Source: Eunapius fragilis
Lineage: Eukaryota > Porifera > Demospongiae > Spongillida > Spongillidae
Assembly (NCBI GenBank): GCA_963681505.1
Contig: OY811974.1
Location: 1,509,128 to 1,573,127, forward strand
Reading direction: 5' to 3'
DNA length: 64,000 nt
Under the pieces are notes generated by a model, which worked only from the letters and a program-made list of their open reading frames with translations, had not been told where the DNA came from and did not search any database. Every line of letters begins with the position of its first letter. The stretch's first letter is position 1. Both the position numbers and the translations under genes were made by a program. Shown in pieces: positions 21,500-32,946 of the stretch.

Positions 21500-23575
21500 T
21501 GCATTGCTATGGGTGTGCACTAGTTTTGAGGGGGATGTGTGCATACCTATGATGTGTGTGCTGGGTGTTGAGGGGATGTGTGTGCTGGGTGTTGAGGGGG
21601 ATGTGTGTGCTGGGTGTTGAGATGGGTGAGTGTGCGCTGGGGGTGTTGAGGGGATGTGTGTGCTGGGTGTTGAGATGGGTGAGTGTGCGCTGGGGGTGTT
21701 GAGGGGGATGTGTGTGCTGGGTGTTGAGATGGGTGAGTGTGCGCTGGGGGTGTTGAGGGGATGTGTGTGCTGGGGTGTTGAGGTGGATGTGTGCGCTGGG
21801 GGTGTTGAGGTGGATGTGTGCACTGGGGGTGTTGAGGGGGATGTGTGCATACCTATGGGTGTGCGCTGGGGGTGTTGAGGGGGATGTGTGCATACCTATG
21901 CGTGTGCACTGGGGGTTATGAGGGGGATGTGTACATAGCTATGTGTGTGCACTGGGGGTGTTGAGGGGGATGTGTACATACCTACGGGTGTGCACTGGGG
22001 GTGTTGAGGGGGATGTGTACATACCTATGGGTGTGCACTGGGGGTGTTGAGGGGGATGTGTACATACCTATGGGTGTGCACTGGGGGTGTTGAGGGGATG
22101 TGTACATACCTATGGGTGTGCACTGGGGGTGTTGAGGGGGATGTGTGCATACCTTCGGGTGTGCACTTGGGGTGTTGAGGGGGATGTGTGCATAGCTGTG
22201 GGTGTGCACTGAGGGGGTTGTGTACATACCTATGGGTGTGCACTGGGGGTGTTGAGGGGGATGTGTACATAGCTATGTGTGTGCACTGGGGGTGTTGAGG
22301 GGGATGTGTGAATACCTACGGGTGTGCACTGGGGGTGTTGAGGGGGATGTGTACATACCTATGGGTGTGCACTGGGGGGTGTTGAGGGGGATGTGTACAT
22401 ACCTATGTGCGTGCGCTGGGGGTTATGAGGGGGATGTGTACATACCTATGGGTGTGCACTGGGGGTGTTGAGGGGGATGTGTACATACCTACGGGTGTGC
22501 ACTGGGGGTGTTGAGGGGGATGTGTGCATACCTATGGGTGTGCACTGGGGGTGTTGAGGGGTGTGTGTACATACCTATGGGTGTGCGCTGGGGGTGTTGA
22601 GGGGGATGTGTGCATAGCTATGTGTGTGCGCTGGGGGGTGTTGAGGGGGATGTGTGAATACCTACCGGTGTGCGCTGAGGGTGTTGAGGGGGATGTGTAC
22701 ATACCTACGGGTGTGCGCTGGGGGTGTTGAGGGGGATGTGTACATACCTACGGGTGTGCACTGGGGGTGTTGAGGGGGATGTGTACATAGCTATGTGTGT
22801 GCTCTGGGGGCGTTGAGGGGGATGTGTGCATACCTATGGGTGTGCACTTGGGGTGTTGAGGGGGTTGTGTACATACCTGTGGGTGTGCACTGGGGGTGTT
22901 GAGGGGTGTGTGTACATACCTATGGGTGTGCACTGAGGGGGTTGTGTACATACCTATGGGTGTGCTCTGAGGGTGTTGAGGGGGATGTGTACATAGCTAT
23001 GTGTGTGCGCTGGGGGTGTTGAGGGGGATGTGTACATACCTACGGGTGTGCACTGGGGGTGTTGAGGGGGATGTGTGCATACCTATGGGTGTGCACTGGG
23101 GGTGTTGAGGGGTGTGTGTACATACCTATGGGTGTGCACTGAGGGGGTTGTGTACATACCTATGGGTGTGCTCTGAGGGTGTTGAGGGGGATGTGTACAT
23201 AGCTATGTATGTGCACTGGGGGTGTTGAGGGGGATGTGTGCATAGCTATGTGTGTGCACTGAGGGGGTTGTGTACATACCTGTGGGTGTGCACTGAGGGT
23301 GTTGAGGGGGATGTGTACATAGCTATGTGTGTGCACTGGGGGTGTTCAGGGGGATGTGTGCATAGCTATGTGTGTGCGCTGGGGGGTGTTGAAGGGGGTG
23401 TGTGAATACCTACGGGTGTGCGCTGGGGGTGTTGAGGGGGATGTGTACATACCTATGTGCGTGCGCTGGGGGTGTTGAGAGGGATGTGTACATACCTATG
23501 TGCGTGCGCTGGGGTGTTGAGGGGGATGTGTACATACCTACGGGTGTGCGCTAGGGGTGTTGAGGGGGATGTATA
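21500..23575 (+). repeat. 43-bp minisatellite, about 2.1 kb
   Basis: Roughly 45 copies of a unit built from TGGGGGTGTTGAGGGGGATG plus TGTACATACCTATGGGTGTG and CAC, with length and base variants. The first ~350 bp use a shorter unit. It yields long false frames on both strands. Confidence 0.97.
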
Positions 23576-23802
23576 CCTACTTATTTCTTCCATACCACAG
23601 GTAGCATTTTGAAGTGGCAACAACTCATCATCTGAATGAATGTTATGTCACACCTATGTTGAACCCATGCCATATACTAGCTCCTACCGTTGCTATCGAT
23701 GTCACTGTCTGGTCTATGCTTCTTTTTGCGTTCAACAATGCACACTGCACCTACATGTATGGTATTTTATACGTGTATGTATTGCATATGCTAATAGTTT
23801 AC

Positions 23803-23959
23803 CATCCATATTTTCCTGTTCAAGGTCGCTGAATTCACCATCACTCCCTGACATAACAGGCTCGTCAGGGTCACTACAATAGCTCTCCAGGGCATCGTCA
23901 TCCTTGTCAAAAAGCTCTATAACGTCTTCGCGGTTTATCCTGCGCGAGCGCTTCGCCAT
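23803..23959 (-). CDS. Acidic N-terminal exon of an unidentified protein
   Basis: This is an ATG exon whose product starts MAKRSRRINREDVIELFDKD and continues as an Asp/Glu/Ser-rich segment (about 52 residues). It ends at a good donor (GATG/GTAAAC). Basic-then-acidic N-termini of this kind are common in PiggyBac-derived transposases (weak inference). No downstream exon was found in the satellite-filled DNA to the left, so the gene may be truncated. Confidence 0.4.
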
Positions 23960-24002
23960 TCTCTTTATGTGTTATCAATTGAATTTTATCGGTGCATGCA
24001 AT

Positions 24003-24120
24003 TAGTCTCGTACCCAGACCCACATCGCAGCTGCTGATGGAATACATCACCGCCTACGCGAGTAGTGGAGCGGTGATGTAATCCATCCGCAGCTGCGATG
24101 TGGGTCTGGGTACGAGACTA
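24003..24120. mobile_element. 118-bp near-perfect hairpin MITE with 9-bp target duplication
   Basis: The ends TAGTCTCGTACCCAGACCCA and its exact complement begin ~52-bp stems around a short loop. GCATGCAAT is present at 23994-24002 and again at 24121-24129. A 9-bp duplication is typical of Mutator-like (MULE) elements. Confidence 0.9.
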
Positions 24121-24297
24121 GCATGCAATCGATTGTTTACCTTGTACGCTGATTTAGTAGAAACCCACAATAGCAAGCCTACTAGTTCGATAATAAACTG
24201 AATAGTACAGGAACGGGTGTACACAACTGTGTAAGTTTCAGAACCAAACGTCTCACCGATTGTGGATGGCGCTTAATGTACTGTAGTGTATACGGCT

Positions 24298-24359
24298 AGA
24301 CGCAAATTTGCGTCTACCGCGCTTTACGTGAAATAATTGTTAGACGCAAATTTGCGTCT
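24298..24359. promoter_or_regulatory. Two copies of a perfect 18-bp palindrome
   Basis: AGACGCAAATTTGCGTCT occurs at 24298-24315 and 24342-24359, 44 bp apart and followed both times by ACCGCG. It could be a paired binding site for a dimeric factor (the half-site ACGCAAAT resembles an octamer) or the end of an element. Confidence 0.5.
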
Positions 24360-24478
24360 ACCGCGTATAATCGGTTAAAAGTATTATTCTCTTGACTGGT
24401 ATACTCTGAGGTATGAGTCTCATTCATAAATTCAAATTCAAAAACCTTCTTCAATGATCTAATTGTTGACTTACATGT

Positions 24479-24660
24479 AGTTTCCAGCCGCATACAACTG
24501 TACGTGCACGTGTACAAATGTATAGCTATATACGTGCGCCGATTTATTCCACGCGCGGGTCATATACGCTAATTATACAGGTTCGAGGGGGGGTGGGGGG
24601 TGGGGTTTCAACCCCTGGAAACCATCCCCCCCCCCCCCACTGTATCCACCACTGTGCATA
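24479..24660. other. Repeat-derived sequence ends
   Basis: AGTTTCCAGCCGCATACAAC at 24479-24498 recurs exactly at 36809-36828, with a shared AATGATCTAATT upstream in both places. A poly-C/G block ending CACTG at 24655 resembles a hAT-like end. Confidence 0.5.
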
Positions 24661-24816
24661 TCACAGTTGTAGCCCTCCTCCTCCTCCTCCCCCTCTCCTC
24701 CCCCTGTGCTTGACAATTAAAGTCAAAAGTGCGGCTCACTATACTATATAGCAGCTAGGCCTACATATCCACTACAGTGTTCTATCATGCAGCAATTATT
24801 TATTTTTTCACTTTTT

Positions 24817-25694
24817 TCATGGCTGAATAACTCTGCAGGTGTTTTGAGTAGTGCAGTAGTAAGGATTCCTATTTGGTCGCAGAGGCCAGGCTGAGCGTAT
24901 ATTATTATTTGCATCCATCTGAAGCACCGTTTTGTGGTCCAGAGTGTTTGTGCGTTGATTGTAAATCTCGAAACAGTAACGATTATTCCGTGATGGTTGC
25001 AGGCGGTTGCAGGGAACTAAGTTAAGGTTGTTGTAGAGTGATGTGAGGTAGTTCACTGTGCTTTCAAAACTTCCTGAATAGAAGAGTTGTTCACTGTTAT
25101 GTGGGTTTAATTTTGTCACAAAATTCGCCGGGCGCCCGGCGTTCCATACCTTTGTCGTCCTCCAACACTTCATGGTTGAACGTAAGCCGACTAAGTCTTG
25201 ACATCGGTCTCTGAATTCGACAACACGATTGCGTGACGGTTGGCCGTTTCCTAGGCCATGCACTCCTTTAGCTATTGGATTTACTGTATTTGGATTGTTG
25301 ATTTGTCCACAGAAGATGTGAGTGAGAGACACTCGGGGTTGCGTATTGCTCCACACTTCTCTACCAACTGGGCTATTTAAGTCGCAAGTGAATTGGCTCG
25401 GGTCCTCTGTAACCAGCTGCTGGATAAGCTGCATGATGTGAAGGTAAGAGTATAGTGCATATGTCAGTGCATGCATATATAAACATATCAACACAATGTG
25501 CAATCTATATATACTTAACGTAAAACATTTACAGCATAAAATGCATGCACAGAATGACATAAATATCTGAGCCACTCAATGTGTAATCATGATATCATGC
25601 ATGAATTGTTTACCAGCTCATTCGATTGGTCTGGCCTCTTTCCATTGGTCAGAGCTAGGCACAGAAGCAGCGCTAAACCAGAAAATGCTGCCAT
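24817..25694 (-). CDS. Small secreted protein, EndoU-like (tentative)
   Basis: Two exons: 25614-25694 (27 codons, mostly a signal peptide MAAFSGLALLLCLALTNG) and 24817-25428 (204 codons including stop). Together they encode about 230 residues. The mature part has THIFCGQI, then AKGVHGLGNG, FVTKLNP and a Cys-containing C-terminus (YYCTTQNTC). The spaced His residues in HxF/HIF-x-G and G-x-H, followed by Lys/Tyr, recall bacterial-type EndoU RNases; I infer this and it is not certain. A TATA box sits at 25745-25752. The gene is complete, and a broken paralogue lies 2.2 kb away. Confidence 0.55.
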
Positions 25695-25739
25695 CTTTAA
25701 ATAACTCTTTAGTCTTGCGCTTAGAATTTGAAGTTGGTT

Positions 25740-26070
25740 GAGGGTTTTTATATTGTGTGTGTTTGGAGGAAAAGGATATTGTTTACTACATCAGTGTAGA
25801 TAAAAGGAAAAAGAAACTACGAAGATATTCATTTTGGAGATAATGTAGGATACATCCAACTGCATTAATTCCACGTAATGCCATCAAACAAGGTGGTGGC
25901 TTAGACTATACCATATTACTGCATGGCTAGAGAAGGGCTTTATGGCAATGCATGTAAGGTATGCTAACATCACAGGGCATTAGCATCTAATGATGTCAAC
26001 CTTCACGCATCTTGATACTTATGATGCTTGTCCTGCACTTCCTGCTGCTCTTTCAGTCGAAGCAGTGTTA
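25740..26070. repeat. Promoter-upstream duplication, copy 1
   Basis: Matches 30455-30820 in reverse complement, including AAACTACGAAGATATTCATT and GTTTGATGGCATT(G/A)CGTGGA on the opposite strand. It is the upstream region of the EndoU-like gene. Confidence 0.85.
25745..25752 (-). promoter_or_regulatory. TATA box of the EndoU-like gene
   Basis: TATAAAAA on the minus strand lies about 50 bp upstream of ATG at 25694, giving a short leader. The same TATA block occurs on the plus strand near 30793 and 30928 in orphan promoter copies. Confidence 0.7.
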
Positions 26071-27100
26071 CTACCTCATTTTAACATCTTCTCTATTCTC
26101 TTTAAGGTTAGACTTAATATTCTTTCTCATGAAGCACGGCTGTTTCGAGATGGAAATTAGGTTGTTAATTAGAAAACGTATGTATATTACGGTACAATTC
26201 TTATCCGGGTCCCATAGGAGCTCATTAAAATGTGGTTAATGTTCTAATCCCTATTTTGTAAAGATGCGTTTACCATAAAATACCGATATATTTTTTCACT
26301 GTTCTATATTCAGTTTGGCACTACAAAACGTCAATGCGCACTATTGAGGGATGTTTTTATTAGCCCACTAAAGTCGCGCATCTCACGGTTTCTTTGTTTT
26401 TGTTTTGACATTCCTGAAGCACTCGAACGGCAAGCCGTTTTTTTCGAGAAAATGCATGAGAATTGGGTGTAAAATGCACCTTGTTGTAAAGATAGATCAT
26501 TGCCCATTTTAAACATGCCTAGCTTATGTGCAGACTTATTTTCTGAAGCGAGAACAAAACCCTTTACCCTGGACTAGCTAATCATGAATAAAGCAGTATC
26601 ACGTGCGCTCATGCTGCAATAGAAATTTCTTTATGTCAAGTGCAGTACAGTGAGTAAGGTATACCGGGCCTTTTATGCGGACAATATTAGTTGAAAAAAT
26701 CGTCTCGAGGCAATCTAGAGTCAATCAACAGCTGTGCTAGCCTACTTTCTCTGTGGAACTACTGCTTCCCGCTAATTTCTACAAAACGATAGCTTTACAA
26801 GGAGGTGCTAATCCTTTCATCCCCAGGGCACTATAATATACAGTTCAGCATAGTAAGCCCCGCCCCTCTGGCGATAATGTTTCCCTCTGCTGCCACGCCA
26901 GTTTTCACCTCTTTATGTTGGGGAGTCAGGCATACCTGCTAATTCAAGATGTGTTTGGCGAGCTCTACAGATTTATTTTGCCCTTTTTCTGCAATGAGAC
27001 ACGGCTATAGCCTATCTACACAATACATGTGAGTGGAGCAAGTCATGTGACTAGAGCTTGTGATGATGTATTGTTGAATGTGTATATCCCACAAGCCCCA
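26071..27100. other. Intergenic stretch
   Basis: No supported gene or RNA. Confidence 0.4.
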
Positions 27101-27102
27101 TG

Positions 27103-27593
27103 TCCTTGTGTTTTGGCCTACATTCACACCCTCTTGCTCCCTTCCTCACACTTCATCTGCCTTCCTTTCCTCACTCTCCCTTCCTTTCTTTCCTCCCTCC
27201 TTTCCACTCTGTCCCTTCCCTTCCTCCCTCCCTCTCCTTCCCTTCTTTCCTTCCTCTCTTCCTCCCTCTCCTTCCTCCCTCCCCCTCCCCCCCTCCCTCC
27301 CCCTCCCTCCCCCTCCCTCCCTTCCTCCCTCCCCCTCCCTCCCTCCCCCTCCCTCCCTTCCTCCCTCCCCCTCCCTCCCTCCTTCCCTTCGTCCCTTCCC
27401 CTTCCTCCCTCCCCCTCCCTTCCTCCCTCCCCCTCCCTCCCCCTCCCTTCCCCTTCCTCCCTCCCTCCCTTCCTCTCCCCCTCCCTCCCCCTCTCTCCCC
27501 CTCCCTCCACCTCCCTCCCCCTCTCTCCCCCTCCCTCCCCCTCCCTCCGCCTTTCTCCCCCTCCCTCCCCCTCCCTCATCCCCAGGATTGTTG
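27103..27593 (+). repeat. CT-rich tract 1 with duplicated leader
   Basis: Starts with TGTGTTTTGGCCTACATTCA, the same leader as at 28111, then 450 bp of CCCTCC-type sequence. Long Pro/Ser/Leu frames (+) and Gly/Glu/Arg frames (-) are artefacts of composition. Confidence 0.9.
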
Positions 27594-28105
27594 TAGAGTA
27601 ATGCGAGGTAGTTCACTGTGCTTTCAAAACTTCCTGAATAGAAGAGTTGTTCACTATTATATGGGTTTAATTTTGTCACAAAATTCGCCGGGCTTCTTCT
27701 GGCGTTCCATACCTTTGTCTTCCTCCAAAACTTCATGGTTGAACGTAAGCCGACTAAGTCTTGACATCGGTTTCTAAATTCGACAACACCATTGCATAAC
27801 GGTTGATTGTTTCCTAGGCGATGCACTCCTTTAGCCTCTGCATTTCTTGTATTTGGATTGATGATTTGTCCACAGAAGATGTGAGTGAGAGACACTCGGT
27901 TGGGGTTGCGTGTTGCTCCACACTTTAGTACCAACTGGGCTATTTAAGTTGCAAGTGAATTGGCTCGGGTCCTCCGTAACCAGCTGCTGGATAAGCTGCA
28001 TGATGTGAAGGTAAGAGTATAGTGCATATGTCAGTGCATGCATATATAAACATATCAACACTATGTGCAATCTATATATACTTAACGTAAAACACTTACA
28101 GCATA
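27594..28105 (-). pseudogene. Truncated EndoU-like paralogue
   Basis: Copies exon 2 and the adjoining intron of the gene at 24817-25694. The region THIFCGQI to SLYNN-equivalent is preserved, but the C-terminal third is replaced by the CT-rich tract at 27593. A frameshift lies near 27905-27925, and no signal-peptide exon is present. It is not functional as an intact enzyme. Confidence 0.85.
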
Positions 28106-28110
28106 AACTT

Positions 28111-28850
28111 GTGTTTTGGCCTACATTCACACCCTCTTGCTCCTTCTCCCCCTGCCTTCCTCGCACTTTGTCTGCCTTCCCTTCCTCACTTTCCCTTCCC
28201 TACTTTCCTCCCTGCCTTCATCCCTTCTTTCCTCCCTCCCTTCCACCCTATCCCTTCCCTTCCTCCTTCCCTCCCTCTCCTTCCCTTCTTTCCTTCCTCC
28301 CTCCCTCGCCTTCCTCTCCCTTCCTCCCTCCCCCTCCCTTCCTCCCTCCCCCTTCCTTCCTCCCTCCCCTTCCCTCCCTTCCTCCCCCTCCCTCCCTCCC
28401 CCTCCCTCCCTCACCCTCCCTCTCCATTCCCCTCCCTTCCCCTTCCTCCCTTCCCCTTCCTCCCTTCCCCTTCCTCCCTTCCCCTTCCTCCCTTCCCCTT
28501 CCTCCCTTCCCTTCCTCCCTCCCCCTCCCTCCCTCCCCTCCCTCCCTTCCTCCCTCCCCTCCCTCCCTTCCTCCCTCCGCTCCCTTCCACCTCTTCCTCC
28601 CTCCCCCTTCCTCCCTCCCTTCCTCCCTCCCCCTCCCTCCTTCCCCCTCCCTCCCTTCCTCACCATCCTCCCTCCCTCCCTTGCTCTCCCTCCCTCCCCC
28701 TCCCTCCCTCCCCCTCCCTCCCTCCCCCTCCCTCCCTCCCCCTCCCTCCCTCCCCCTCCCTCCCCCTCCCTCCCTCCCTCCCCCTCCCTCCCCCTCCCTC
28801 CCCTCCCCTCCCTTCCTCTCCCCTCCCCTCCCTCCATCCCTTGTTCACTT
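28111..28850 (+). repeat. CT-rich tract 2 with duplicated leader
   Basis: Second copy of the leader plus about 720 bp of CCCTCC/CCTTCC repeats. The gene fragment 27594-28105 is thus bracketed by two copies of the same tract in direct orientation. Confidence 0.9.
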
Positions 28851-30454
28851 ATTTTCTTGCTCAATTTGATTATTTTATTTGTGTAAGTCTATGTGTTGTA
28901 TTTATTTTACTTGTACATGGTCTTTAAGGTGTTGAGGTTTCTACTGTATTCTGCATGCCTCATGAGGACTTCGTGTTACATGTGTGGGGTGTGTAGAGGC
29001 ATGATTGTACCATGTGTTGTTTTATGATGCTGTTATCTATAATGTAGGGGTCTCAAAGGTCAAACTATGCGACCACTCTCCATGCAGCACACCACTGACA
29101 CAACTCAGCACACCTCATCACATTTTCCATCCAGCCAGGTGGTGAACCAACCTATACTGATGTACATGGTCCCCTCTAGATACTAACAGCCAGACTATCA
29201 TGTGAGCAGCTTCATTGTCATGGCTACAACTTGTAATGACTCTTCTCTTGTACAGATTGGCTCCACCCACTTGCACCGACCTCTACCCCTATCACTAAGC
29301 TGCACTCAGCATACCATTTGTTCTTTGCCTCAGGAACAATTTATCCCATGCAGGCACTGTCTCTTGACCTCCTCTCTTCCACCGCTAATTAGAATGTTGA
29401 ACCGCACACAGCATGCAAAAATCAAGGCTAAAGTTGTATATATGCATGCTACGTCAGATCTGGCTACGTACTTCAGTTTACTGCCACAGGGATACAATTA
29501 AAGCTCCAATGTTGTTGTCCAAGCTGTTTAATTGAGAGATCACAGTAATCCATCACCCCTTTTTGAAGTGTGCATGATCGACCATCTACAATAACATACA
29601 ATGATACTAAGTACATGTATTGCAATCGGACCGCCGCCATGCTTGTAGTATACATAAATTGGTCGTATTCAGCGCCTTGGTACGACTCACAGAAAATAAG
29701 TCTGCTAACAAAAACAACCAAATCGCATACAACCAGCACTTCTGTATACGTTTATACAAGTCTTTGTAACTCATGTCAGGCAAATTAACGAAAAAAAGCT
29801 TTTTAAAACCAACCCCTCTAAATGGAGCGCTATTAGTCACGTATCATGGCGTATGTTAGCATTAAAAAGATAAAATTTATATCATTGTAGGGTGTGAAAC
29901 ACAGATATCACTGCGCTTACTTTGAACGGATTACAAAAGATAAGCCGAATTCCAATGCCATGCGATAATGAGGGTCCAGTTACTTGTTACGTACGAAATT
30001 ATGGGGACGAGACCTAATGTCCATTTTTTCAATGCAATGAAACACCCGTGGAACATGGGCTTACATGGCTTTAATAATTTAATTAATTCACTCTTCAACG
30101 CTTCTGTTTGTTCTGCCAGAAGTCCTTCCTTCGGTTCCAAGGGCCGTGTGGCCACGTTAAACCACAGGTGGTGAAGGTGCCGATCTTGATTGATGCAGGT
30201 GCACACGCATATGCTGGTTAGTTACGTGTATATCAATCTTTTATTCAAATCAACTGAGCACTTACTAATTAACAGTTCAGTTTGTGCAACAAACGACTTA
30301 CTACACCCTTTGCACCATGCACAGCAGTTGGTTTGAAATCCTGGTTTGGTCGCCAGCATAAGCAATGAAATATAGCATGACATCAAAAGTTTGGCGGTTT
30401 CAGCAGTTACAATGAATAATAAAGCTACATGTAGTATTAAGTATCAAGTCATTT
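28851..30454. other. Intergenic stretch
   Basis: No supported gene. Minus-strand open stretches at 29473-29840 and 29931-30206 match nothing known. Confidence 0.4.
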
Positions 30455-30960
30455 GTTACACAAACTGATAGAGCAGCAGGAAGTGCAGGACAAGCATCAT
30501 TAGGATGCTTGAAGACCATGCATGCAGGAGATTCCAGATGTTCTCATCGATTCATTAGGTGCTAATGCCCTGTGATGTTAGCATACATTACATGCATTGC
30601 CATAAAGCCACTCTCTCAATAGCCAGTAATATGCATGGTAGTCTAAGCCACCACCTTGTTTGATGGCATTGCGTGGAATTAATGCAGTTGGGTGTATCCT
30701 ACATTATCTCCAAAATGAATATCTTCGTAGTTTCTTTTTCCTTTTATCTACACTGATGTAGTAAACAATATCGTTTTCCTCCAAACACACACAATATAAA
30801 AACCCTCAACCAATTTCAAATTCATCTTCGTAGTTTCTTTTTTCTTTCTTGTGGCGTGGAGGAAAATGAGTTTGTTTATCTACATGTAGTAAACAATATC
30901 CTTTTCCTACAAACACACACAATATAAAACCCCTCAACTCCTTTCAAATCCTCACTGCAA
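30455..30960 (+). repeat. Orphan promoter copies of the EndoU-like gene
   Basis: 30455-30820 is the inverted copy of 25740-26070 and ends in the TATA block (CAATATAAAAACCCTCAACC). A shorter second copy of the same block follows at about 30890-30960. No EndoU coding sequence follows on the plus strand, so two promoters point into non-genic DNA. Confidence 0.8.
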
Positions 30961-31966
30961 GCAGGCCCATAGCCGATGGGAGGGGGGGGGTTAGAACTAA
31001 CGCAATTGCACCCCTCTGGATGCTTGGCAGGCTATGAAATTATTCACCCGATTGTGCAATCTACACATATTAATAAGAACTGCCAGTTGTATAGTATGCA
31101 CGAGTGGATGTAAGAGCACTGGTACGGGATGAAATCAGGGCCGTAGCAGCCGGTCAGGCATTCGGACTATAGTGGCGACTCGGAAATGTAAAAAGTAACA
31201 CCTCGGAACTGTAGACTTTTACAGCGATTCATAGTATACTTTGGAGTCCCATAATTCGATAATGCGGTCAGATCAGCGTGGCAATTATGATTATGACAAG
31301 TCTAAGTCAACAGTCCAGGTGGTGATTGCCCAGCTATTTATGTAACTTTTCCAGTGGTCACACGTGCTTCCTAGCTGAACTCCTGTAACTTACTTGTACT
31401 TGTACGTAGTCAGTATGGTGCATGCATGCATCTGAGTTTAAAACACGAATACTCGCACGCACTCACACACAAGCACAAACACAGTTAAGACCAATTACGG
31501 GCATGCTATGTAAGTAATATAACATACCTACAGCTAAAATTCGAAGGGCTGAACTTAGGTGTAAAAGCTGCACATGTATACACCCGCATGTGAAGCGTAT
31601 TTCATTGTGCATTTAACAACGAAGTTGACAGCACATATAATACAGCTTACCTATCGCTTCGACGTACAGAGTGAACCGAAAGTGCTCCTTAATTAGGCTC
31701 ATGTACTGATGTAGGAAAAAGTTTTTTTTTACTTTATTGGCTATTTAATCCTTGCACTGACTCACCGTTTTTGATATATATATATTTATATCCCATCCAT
31801 TCCTTCCAATTATATGATTAGTAAGTACACTCTAGCTAGCGACAGTATTGACGGCTATTAAATTTTATGCCAAGCATCCAATTATACGTATACAAAAATT
31901 GATTTTGTTTTGCGACGGTAGAAGATGTACTTTTTTCAGTGTAAGGCAGAGCATGCATGACACACA

Positions 31967-32031
<65 letters not shown>

Positions 32032-32379
32032 GTGCACACACACAGAAACTAAGAAGAACTAGAGCTTTGATCGTTGCTGATTGTGGTTATGTGCGTGTAA
32101 CCCCCTCAGTTTTCGCCCCATTACGCCGCTGAGCTGCAGATTAATTGGCCATGCAACCAGTATCAACTTTATCTCGGCTGATCTGTAACCGTGTGCGCCA
32201 CTGTTGAATTTATTATTGAGACTTTCTAAAATCAGTCACATGCAGGCCGTGCCAGTCGAGTCTATTCAACTGCATCATAGATAGATGGTACTATCCGATG
32301 GAAAAGATTTGGCGTCAAGAAAAGAAGGTAAATTCATGTGCTGTTTATAACTAGATTTTCGTGTAGGGTAAGAAAACAC
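30961..32379. other. Intergenic stretch with AC microsatellite
   Basis: CGCA/CA repeats at 31963-32044. A short ATG stretch at 32287-32331 ends at a donor-like GTAAAT, but no partner exon was found. Confidence 0.4.
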
Positions 32380-32946
32380 GCTATAGAGCTCTTTCATCGC
32401 GTGATCCGTAGCAGCAATCATGTGATATGTTACACGGCGGTCTGCTCTCATTGAACGCGTGGAAACTAGGCCCTACGCCCCAAAATATTGAAATGGCTAC
32501 GTAGTCCCATAGCAACGAACCTAGCAACCGATGTCCTGTAGAACAAGCTGTGCACGAGGTACATGAAACGTAATCAACACCTAAAAGCCATACTAGCAGT
32601 GACAAACACCTCTGACCTTTATTGTAGGCATAAATCACGTGCCCTGGCGTTGCGAACTGTTGGCTCTGGATCTTCGAAAGCTATTGACTTACGCACGGTG
32701 AACACCGACCACGTGTGTTCAAAAAAGGATAACGACCCTCGGTGACTGAGATGGAACATGCCGAAACTATTACGGTAAAGTTCGTTGAATGTACTGTCGT
32801 TTTCTGGTACACGTTAATGGCGACATGCTTTCTGAAATAGTTTTCAAGCCTTTGAAAATCCACCATTTTTGTGTCATTTTAGGGGTGGAGAATATTTGCG
32901 CAATAAGGTTTGATTTGACTTCATGTTGATATGTATATAGATTGAA

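Noticed and set aside
21500-23575. CRISPR-like array
   Set aside because: Repeats are contiguous with no unique spacers and the genome is animal; it is a minisatellite.
27029-28927. Several 150-270-residue Pro/Ser/Leu and Gly/Glu/Arg proteins
   Set aside because: Composition artefacts of CT-rich tracts, open in all frames on both strands, with no splice or domain support.
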